From positions 1-5,183 of the forward strand of contig JAKAAM010000055.1 in assembly GCA_021802325.1 (NCBI GenBank): 5,183 nucleotides of DNA, given 5' to 3'. The notes beneath the pieces were generated by a model. It did not search any database. It was not told the origin of the DNA and saw only the letters and a program-made list of their open reading frames with translations. This document shows positions 1 to 3,795 of the stretch, piece by piece (the stretch's first letter is position 1; the number at the start of each line of letters is the position of its first letter). Made by a program: the position numbers and the translations under genes. Source of the DNA: Nitrospirota bacterium (GTDB taxonomy: Bacteria > Nitrospirota_A > Leptospirillia > Leptospirillales > Leptospirillaceae).

Positions 1-204
1 CGCCTGCCCGGATCCGAGGGCGTGGAGAAGGCAGGATCGCCAAAGGAACATGTCTGGGTTCCGATGGTTAAACCCTTACAGGCTCGCTGGTGACGGGTAT
101 GCCCCTCTTTCCTGTCATTGGTCAGATTTCAACAGGGGCTAAGCATGTAGCGGTTCTTGGCGGACTGTTTCCGGACGCGGGTTCAATTCCCGCCGCCTCC
201 ACCA
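1..204 (+). ncRNA. ssrA: tmRNA (ssrA), 3' part; 5' end and tag frame outside window
   Basis: Transfer-messenger RNA rescues stalled ribosomes by adding a degradation tag. Seen here: the conserved CTAAGCATGTAG stretch (139-150), a T-arm with stem GCGGG/CCCGC (177-181 and 189-193) around the loop TTCAATT, the 3' acceptor strand CGCCTCC (194-200), a discriminator A and a genome-encoded CCA (202-204). Upstream are pseudoknot-like pairings: CCTGCC (3-8) with GGCAGG (30-35), and CCCCT (102-106) with AGGGG (134-138). No Ala-Leu-Ala-Ala-stop tag frame is visible, so the mRNA-like part and the 5' acceptor strand must lie before base 1. The acceptor strand predicts a 5' end beginning GGGGGCG. The gene is followed by a terminator and then by a phage-type integrase, the classic arrangement of an ssrA-integrated island. 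Identification is firm; only the partial extent limits it. Confidence 0.93.
177..204 (+). other. Probable integration site (att) in the tmRNA 3' end
   Basis: The T-arm and acceptor end of tmRNA is a standard target of P4-type tyrosine integrases, and here such an integrase starts 243 bases downstream on the same strand. By analogy, the crossover segment lies in this stretch and the gene end is preserved at the junction. The exact core cannot be set, because it requires the second copy at the far end of the island, which is outside the window. No second copy of this sequence is visible within the window. The extent given is therefore an inference. Confidence 0.6.
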
Positions 205-213
205 TTTGATGAT

Positions 214-222
214 TTATCCACA
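214..222 (+). promoter_or_regulatory. Perfect DnaA-box consensus (TTATCCACA)
   Basis: The 9-mer TTATCCACA matches the strong DnaA-box consensus exactly and lies 10 bases beyond the tmRNA CCA. Only one perfect copy was seen; a partial look-alike (TGTCCACA, 305-312) lies nearby. One 9-mer in a 5-kb window has an appreciable chance of arising at random, so function is unproven. Confidence 0.3.
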
Positions 223-247
223 TCCAAGAAAATCCAATAAAGACTCG

Positions 248-274
248 AAAGCCCGCGTAAAACCGGGCTTTTTT
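248..274 (+). terminator. Rho-independent terminator downstream of tmRNA
   Basis: A perfect 8-bp stem, AAAGCCCG (248-255) with CGGGCTTT (264-271), encloses an 8-base loop. The descending arm runs into six T residues (269-274). It lies 43 bases after the tmRNA CCA and would end the ssrA transcript, also separating it from the integrase promoter region that follows. If the att core is inside the tmRNA 3' end, this terminator was brought by the inserted element. Confidence 0.85.
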
Positions 275-291
275 CATGTCTTGACCTATTG

Positions 292-357
292 AATAGTCCG
301 ATAATGTCCACAAATATCCATTGACAACTTGGCAAAAATGGGGGCCTAATAGTCCGA
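292..357 (+). repeat. 10-base direct repeat AATAGTCCGA, two copies
   Basis: AATAGTCCGA is present at 292-301 and again at 348-357, 56 bases apart, one copy on each side of the TTGACA box. A related AATGTCC follows the first copy. It lies between the tmRNA terminator and the integrase gene and may be a binding site for the integrase or a regulator of the island. Confidence 0.55.
321..350 (+). promoter_or_regulatory. Candidate promoter for the integrase gene
   Basis: A perfect -35 box, TTGACA (321-326), is followed after 18 bases by CCTAAT (345-350), which matches the -10 consensus at four of six positions. It lies about 100 bases before the integrase start. A weaker alternative is TTGACC (281-286) with TAATGT (302-307) at 15-base spacing. 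The -10 box lies inside the left arm of the 339-368 hairpin repeat, so a protein bound to that repeat could repress transcription. Assigned by eye. Confidence 0.45.
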
Positions 358-368
358 AAAGGCCCCCA
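339..368 (+). repeat. Inverted repeat TGGGGGCCT / AGGCCCCCA
   Basis: TGGGGGCCT (339-347) is perfectly complementary to AGGCCCCCA (360-368) across a 12-base loop, giving a 9-bp hairpin. It covers the proposed -10 region of the integrase promoter. No T-run follows, so it is not a typical terminator. The right arm is repeated twice more downstream (380-388, 391-399), so the left arm could pair with any of three partners. Confidence 0.75.
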
Positions 369-400
369 CGGAAAAGTCGAGGCCCCCACGAGGCCCCCAG
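360..400 (+). repeat. Three direct copies of AGGCCCCCA in the integrase leader
   Basis: AGGCCCCCA occurs at 360-368, 380-388 and 391-399; the first two extend to AGGCCCCCACG. Spacing is 20 and 11 bases. Short clustered repeats beside an att site suggest integrase arm-type or excisionase sites, but no binding is shown by the sequence itself. The same word continues in the opposite orientation inside the start of the integrase gene. Confidence 0.7.
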
Positions 401-434
401 AAAATACAGGAAGGGTTGGAGGCAGGGACGTTTC

Positions 435-441
435 AAAGGAG
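435..441 (+). promoter_or_regulatory. Ribosome binding site that sets the integrase start
   Basis: AAAGGAG stands 5 bases before ATG 447. The frame is open further upstream to a TTG at 321, but that TTG is part of the -35 box and the intervening translation crosses the GC-rich repeats, so this site decides for ATG 447. Confidence 0.8.
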
Positions 442-446
442 TCGCC

Positions 447-1655
447 ATGCTGACGGATGCCATTATTAGGAACACGAAACCCAAGGACAAACCCTTCAAG
501 CTGACGGACGGAGGGGGCCTTTATCTTCTGGTCAACTCCACTGGCTCCCGGTTGTGGCGGCTCAAGTATCGGGTTGGGGGCCTCGAAAAGAAACTTGCAT
601 TGGGGGCCTATCCGGAAGTTTCGCTTCGGGAGGCACGGGAGAAGGCGGTCGAGGCCCGAAAGATGATCCGGGAGGGGATCGACCCCTCCCAGGCGAAGAA
701 AGCACAGAAGGCCAGCGCGTCCGGAGCCGACACCTTTGAGACAATCGCTCGGGAATGGTTTGAGAAGTTTTCTCCCACCTGGACGCCTTCTCATGGAGAG
801 CGGATCATCCGGAGACTGGAGCGCGATATCTTCCCCTGGCTTGGCAAAAAGCCCATCAAGGACATCCAGGCCCCCGATCTTCTGTCCGTTCTTCGGAGGA
901 TCGAAGAGCGGGGAGCGGTCGAAACGGCTCATAGGGCTTCTCAGAACTGCGGGCAGGTGTTCCGGTATGCCGTTGCCACAGGAAGGGCGGAGCGCGATCC
1001 ATCCGGCGATCTTCGGGGAGCCATTCCACCGACCAAGGCAAAGCACCACGCATCCATCACGGACCCGAAAGAAATAGGCGGTCTTCTCCGGGCTATTGAC
1101 GCCTACGAAGGCGGCTTGATCGTTCGGTGTGCCCTCAGACTGGCCCCTCTGGTCTTCACCCGTCCGGGAGAATTGAGACGCGCTGAATGGAAGGAGATCG
1201 ATTGGGACAAGGCCGAATGGAGCATTCCGGGCGAAAAGATGAAAATGCGTGAGAAGCATGTCGTTCCTCTTTCCCGGCAAGCCATTGAGATCCTTCATGA
1301 ACTACAACCCCTGACGGGAGAAGGACGGTTTCTCTTCCCGTCCCCCCGGTCCTGGGACCGTCCCATGAGCGAGAATGCCGTCCTTGCGGCTCTCCGTCGA
1401 ATGGGCTATTCCGGGGATCAGATGACCGGGCACGGATTCCGGAGTATGGCAAGCACCCTCTTGAATGAGCAGGGATGGAACCGGGACGCCATTGAGCGAC
1501 AGCTTGCTCATGCGGAACGTGACGAGATTCGGGCGGCCTACAACTATGCACAGCATATGCCGGAACGCCGGAAGATGATGCAAGCGTGGGCGGATTACCT
1601 GGACGAACTGAAGGCGGGGGGAGAGGTGATCCCGTTCCGAAAGGTTGTGGAATGA
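447..1655 (+). CDS. int: P4-type tyrosine integrase (site-specific recombinase)
   Basis: This 402-residue protein would catalyse integration and excision of the island at the tmRNA 3' end. The N-terminus (about 1-85) is the arm-binding DUF4102 type, with the family signatures DGGGLYL and LGAYPEVSLREAR. A core-binding helical domain follows (about 95-195), then the catalytic domain (about 205-390). The expected catalytic residues are visible: R239 in FTRPGELR, K266 in KMKMRE, H329 and R332 in GHGFR, H355 in LAHAE, and the nucleophile Y365 in AAYNYA, followed by the usual PERRKMMQAWADYL tail. Length and all catalytic residues are normal, so the enzyme is probably active. Its stop overlaps the start of the next gene (ATGA), implying co-translation. 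The proposed promoter and clustered repeats upstream suggest autoregulation, which is inferred. Confidence 0.95.
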   Translation: MLTDAIIRNTKPKDKPFKLTDGGGLYLLVNSTGSRLWRLKYRVGGLEKKLALGAYPEVSLREAREKAVEARKMIREGIDPSQAKKAQKASASGADTFETIAREWFEKFSPTWTPSHGERIIRRLERDIFPWLGKKPIKDIQAPDLLSVLRRIEERGAVETAHRASQNCGQVFRYAVATGRAERDPSGDLRGAIPPTKAKHHASITDPKEIGGLLRAIDAYEGGLIVRCALRLAPLVFTRPGELRRAEWKEIDWDKAEWSIPGEKMKMREKHVVPLSRQAIEILHELQPLTGEGRFLFPSPRSWDRPMSENAVLAALRRMGYSGDQMTGHGFRSMASTLLNEQGWNRDAIERQLAHAERDEIRAAYNYAQHMPERRKMMQAWADYLDELKAGGEVIPFRKVVE

Positions 1656-2593
1656 CGATCGGAAAGCTTGGTTGTTATCTTCTTGAGAGAGTGAATGCAT
1701 GGAAGCTAGGAAATATTCCTGTCCGGCAATATTTCACTCTTGTTGGAGCGACCGATCACGTCACGGACGCTATTCTCGAACAAGCGACGGAGCGCCTTCA
1801 AACCGAGATGAGAAACACACTTTCTCAGTTTGAAGATCCCGTTCCCATTATCGACTGCGTTCTCGCCTACCATTTTATGGAACAACAATCCCCTCGTGTT
1901 CTTTCAGATGAGGATCGGAGAGCGATTGATAACATGTTCGAGACTCTCAATCGGTTCTATGAGGAGGACCTGAAAACCGGAGCCTACAAACAGGCGTTCA
2001 GGTCCGACTATACGGACCAGCAATTCGAGGAGGATTTCAATGATCTTCCCGAGGGAATCCGATACGGGATTTTGGTTGAAGACAGAGCGGAGGCCTCGGT
2101 TTCAAAAGCTATCGGTTTTCAACGGTATGCCGCATGGCAGATCAAGCCCGAGAAGAGGTCTGGAAGACGGACCGGCCTGGAGAGAATTCGCACTTGGTAC
2201 AAGCAGAACCCGAAATATAAAAAGGCCCAGCCTCTCATTGCCTTACAGCTTGCAGGAGACGGATTTGTTCCTTCTTTCGAGTATGACATTCTCATGGCCC
2301 AGGCGTTGGCTTGTGAACTGGCCAGTATCAGCAGGCATCAGACCAAGAACGAAAATTCCAAATGGGCTAATACCCATGAAGCGAACAGGCGAGCGAAGAG
2401 AGGCCAACCAAGGGACCATCTATGCGAGCCCCTCTTTCAATGGGTTTTTGGGCAGGTTCCAGAAAAATATTCTGACTTCCGAGAGCGGGCCGAAAAAATA
2501 GATTGGTTCTATACCAGCGACATCCATAACCCCGATCTTGCCAATGTGTGCGGTCCTCGGACCTACCTTCGCTCCATTTACAGAATCCCCTAA
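1652..2593 (+). CDS. Unrecognised protein co-translated with the integrase
   Basis: I do not recognise this 313-residue protein. The start is ATG 1652, whose ATGA overlaps the integrase stop; AAAGG (1639-1643) lies 8 bases upstream. The frame is open further into the integrase gene, but earlier starts there are poor choices. The product is soluble and highly charged, with no signal peptide or membrane segment. It has an aromatic and acidic middle (about residues 80-130, including NRFYEEDLKTGAYKQAF), a basic stretch near PEKRSGRRTGLERIR and another near NRRAKRGQPRD. No nuclease, ATPase, HTH or zinc motif is evident. Sampled 60-base stretches count 42-55% GC against 65-67% in the integrase and primase genes, suggesting a different origin. 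The tight coupling would fit a recombination partner, a regulator or cargo; none of these is shown. It ends before a 100-base regulatory gap. Confidence 0.8.
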   Translation: MTIGKLGCYLLERVNAWKLGNIPVRQYFTLVGATDHVTDAILEQATERLQTEMRNTLSQFEDPVPIIDCVLAYHFMEQQSPRVLSDEDRRAIDNMFETLNRFYEEDLKTGAYKQAFRSDYTDQQFEEDFNDLPEGIRYGILVEDRAEASVSKAIGFQRYAAWQIKPEKRSGRRTGLERIRTWYKQNPKYKKAQPLIALQLAGDGFVPSFEYDILMAQALACELASISRHQTKNENSKWANTHEANRRAKRGQPRDHLCEPLFQWVFGQVPEKYSDFRERAEKIDWFYTSDIHNPDLANVCGPRTYLRSIYRIP

Positions 2594-2618
2594 TATTCCC
2601 AAAAAAAACTGAATATTA
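2591..2618. repeat. Inverted repeat TAATATTC / GAATATTA
   Basis: A perfect 8-bp inverted repeat (2591-2598 and 2611-2618) has a 12-base, A-rich centre. It starts on the TAA stop of the orphan gene. No T-run follows on the + strand, so it is unlikely to be an intrinsic terminator. It is AT-rich and precedes the regulator gene by about 75 bases, which fits an operator or protein-binding site. Confidence 0.5.
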
Positions 2619-2623
2619 AGGTA

Positions 2624-2654
2624 TTGGCACGTCATTCCTCGTTTTTCCGACAAT
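2624..2654 (+). promoter_or_regulatory. Weak candidate promoter for the regulator-primase block
   Basis: TTGGCA (2624-2629, five of six -35 bases) is followed after 19 bases by GACAAT (2649-2654, four of six -10 bases). The spacing is longer than ideal. This gap is the only place between the two gene blocks for a separate promoter, but read-through from the integrase side is equally possible. Confidence 0.3.
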
Positions 2655-2658
2655 GGCC

Positions 2659-2676
2659 TTGTTGGTCCACTAACAA
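2659..2676. promoter_or_regulatory. Imperfect palindrome, possible operator
   Basis: TTGTTGGT and ACTAACAA form an 18-base near-palindrome (7 of 8 positions match across a 2-base centre). It ends 7 bases before the ribosome binding site of the HTH regulator gene. The position suits autoregulation by that protein; this is inference from placement and symmetry only. Confidence 0.35.
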
Positions 2677-2693
2677 CCCAATTGGAGGAAATG

Positions 2694-2876
2694 ATGGAAA
2701 AAATACTGCGTCTTCCCGAGGTCCTCTTGACCGTCGGGCTTTCAAGAAGTTCTGTCTACAGCGAAATCGCCAAAGGGCAATTCCCAGGACCAATCCGACT
2801 CTCCCCCCGAACCTCCGGATGGCGGCTTTCCGATATTGAAGATTGGATCAAGCGGAAGGCGGAGGAAGGACGATGA
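2694..2876 (+). CDS. AlpA-family HTH regulator / putative excisionase
   Basis: This is a 60-residue DNA-binding protein of the AlpA (CP4-57 regulator) type. AlpA-type proteins act as activators of integrase or excision functions in P4-like elements. Visible features are an N-terminal LRLPEVLLTVGLSRSSVYSE segment forming a MerR-like helix-turn-helix (about residues 5-27), the wing FPGPIRLSPRTSGWRLSDIE (30-49) and the closing helix with W51, all hallmarks of the family and at full family length. GGAGG (2684-2688) is 5 bases from ATG 2694 and only 2 bases from ATG 2691, so the second ATG is preferred. Its stop overlaps the start of the primase-like gene (ATGA), so the regulator and the replication protein are translationally coupled. 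Whether it controls replication, excision or both cannot be told from the sequence. Confidence 0.9.
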   Translation: MEKILRLPEVLLTVGLSRSSVYSEIAKGQFPGPIRLSPRTSGWRLSDIEDWIKRKAEEGR

Positions 2877-3775
2877 CAGCCTACGAAATCGCTCATTCTC
2901 TCATGGCAAGTCCCAGGCGCAACAGGGATGGCTGGCTTGTTTCATGTGTCTGTCACGACGACCGACACCCTTCCTTGAGTATTCGAGACGGGGAAGACGG
3001 AAAGATTCTCGTTCATTGTTTTCGGGGGTGTAACCAAAGGGAAATCCTGAAAACCCTTCGGGAAATGGGACTCTTGGACGGATCGTCACCGGCACCCCCT
3101 CCCCCAACTTCGCGACCTATCAACCGGGAGCAGATCCTCAACAACATCATCGAGGCAACCCACCCTATCGAGCCAGAGAGCATTGCGGCCCGGTATATGG
3201 CGGGGCGAGCTATCTCCCCTCAGGAATGGCCCGGAGACCTTCGGGAACACCTTGACCTAATGGTTTACGAGGATGGAAAAGCGACCGGGAAAAAGTACCC
3301 GGCAATGGTAGCGATCATAAGAGACGGGAAAGAGGAGCCGGTCGGCCTGCACCTGACCTTTCTCGAAAAGGATGGGTCCGGAAAGGCCCCCGTCGAGAAC
3401 CCCCGTCGAATCATCGGCGTCAAGGAAGGAAGCACGCGGAGAGCAACGGTCAGGCTATTTGAGCCACGGGACGGAACAATCGGATTGGCGGAAGGACTTG
3501 AAACGGCAATTGCGGCTTATCTGTTGACCGGGATACCGACATGGGCGGCTCTCAATGCCGGGGGGATCGAACGGGCTGAACTCCCGGAGGAAATAAAGCG
3601 AGTTGTAGTTTTTGCGGATAACGACCGGAGCATGACCGGCCAACGTGCGGCGGCAAAGGCGGCTCTTCGGTTTCGGTCGAAAGGAATGGAAACAAGGATC
3701 CTGGTTCCGGATGAGCCGGGGAAGGACTTCAGCGACATCCTACAAATAAAAAACGCCCGTCGGCTGGCAGGCTGA
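2873..3775 (+). CDS. CHC2-zinc / Toprim DNA primase-like protein
   Basis: This 300-residue protein probably synthesises primers for replication of the element. The N-terminal zinc-binding domain shows C25-x2-H28 in CVCHDDRHPSL and C49-x3-C53 in HCFRGC, the pattern of primase-helicase zinc domains of phage and integrative elements. A linker of about 100 residues follows, then a Toprim domain with its catalytic glutamate E207 in AEGLETA and the metal-binding D249-N-D251 in VVFADNDRS, closing with GKDFSDIL. The start ATG 2873 overlaps the regulator stop and has GGAGG 7 bases upstream. No helicase domain is present in this chain; a P-loop ATPase is encoded 20 bases downstream. Codons 293-294 (AAA AAC, preceded by A) form a slippery heptamer near the C-terminus. 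It could also be a Toprim protein with a modified role, but primase is the best reading. Confidence 0.9.
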   Translation: MTAYEIAHSLMASPRRNRDGWLVSCVCHDDRHPSLSIRDGEDGKILVHCFRGCNQREILKTLREMGLLDGSSPAPPPPTSRPINREQILNNIIEATHPIEPESIAARYMAGRAISPQEWPGDLREHLDLMVYEDGKATGKKYPAMVAIIRDGKEEPVGLHLTFLEKDGSGKAPVENPRRIIGVKEGSTRRATVRLFEPRDGTIGLAEGLETAIAAYLLTGIPTWAALNAGGIERAELPEEIKRVVVFADNDRSMTGQRAAAKAALRFRSKGMETRILVPDEPGKDFSDILQIKNARRLAG

Positions 3776-3781
3776 CAGGCG
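3748..3781 (+). promoter_or_regulatory. Possible -1 ribosomal frameshift signal joining primase and ATPase
   Basis: AAAAAAC (3748-3754) is in the reading frame as A-AAA-AAC. A stem-loop follows: CGCCCGTCGGC (3754-3764) pairs with GCTGACAGGCG (3771-3781), with one mismatch and one G-U pair around the loop TGGCAG. The inner part GTCGGC/GCTGAC leaves about 4 bases of spacer after the heptamer. The -1 frame from 3754 has no stop and enters the ATPase gene. No Shine-Dalgarno-like stimulator lies at the usual 10-14 bases upstream. The geometry is direct observation; the function is hypothesis. Confidence 0.4.
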
Positions 3782-3795
3782 CGAAAGGAGAAGTG

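Noticed and set aside
1..140. tmRNA tag-peptide frame within the window
   Set aside because: No Ala-Leu-Ala-Ala-stop type frame is present; the sequence here matches the downstream pseudoknot region, so the tag lies before base 1.
360..400. Repeat cluster as a small CRISPR array
   Set aside because: Repeats are only 9-11 bases with 2-9-base gaps, far too short for CRISPR repeats and spacers.
321..446. Upstream extension of the integrase from TTG 321 (42 more residues)
   Set aside because: The TTG is the first half of the TTGACA promoter box, the added translation crosses the repeat cluster and has no integrase family character, and ATG 447 has a good ribosome binding site and the normal family N-terminus.
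183..1298. Long open frame on the - strand opposite the integrase (371 codons)
   Set aside because: It overlaps tmRNA and lies antisense to a gene with all family motifs; its translation is low-complexity, proline/glycine-rich and looks like a shadow of GC-rich coding DNA.
2591..2618. Inverted repeat as a terminator for the integrase operon
   Set aside because: Stem is AT-rich, the A-run is in the loop and no T-run follows on the + strand.
2624..2839. Small + strand frame overlapping the AlpA-like gene
   Set aside because: Different frame from the clear HTH protein; its translation has no recognisable features and its start lies inside the promoter candidate.
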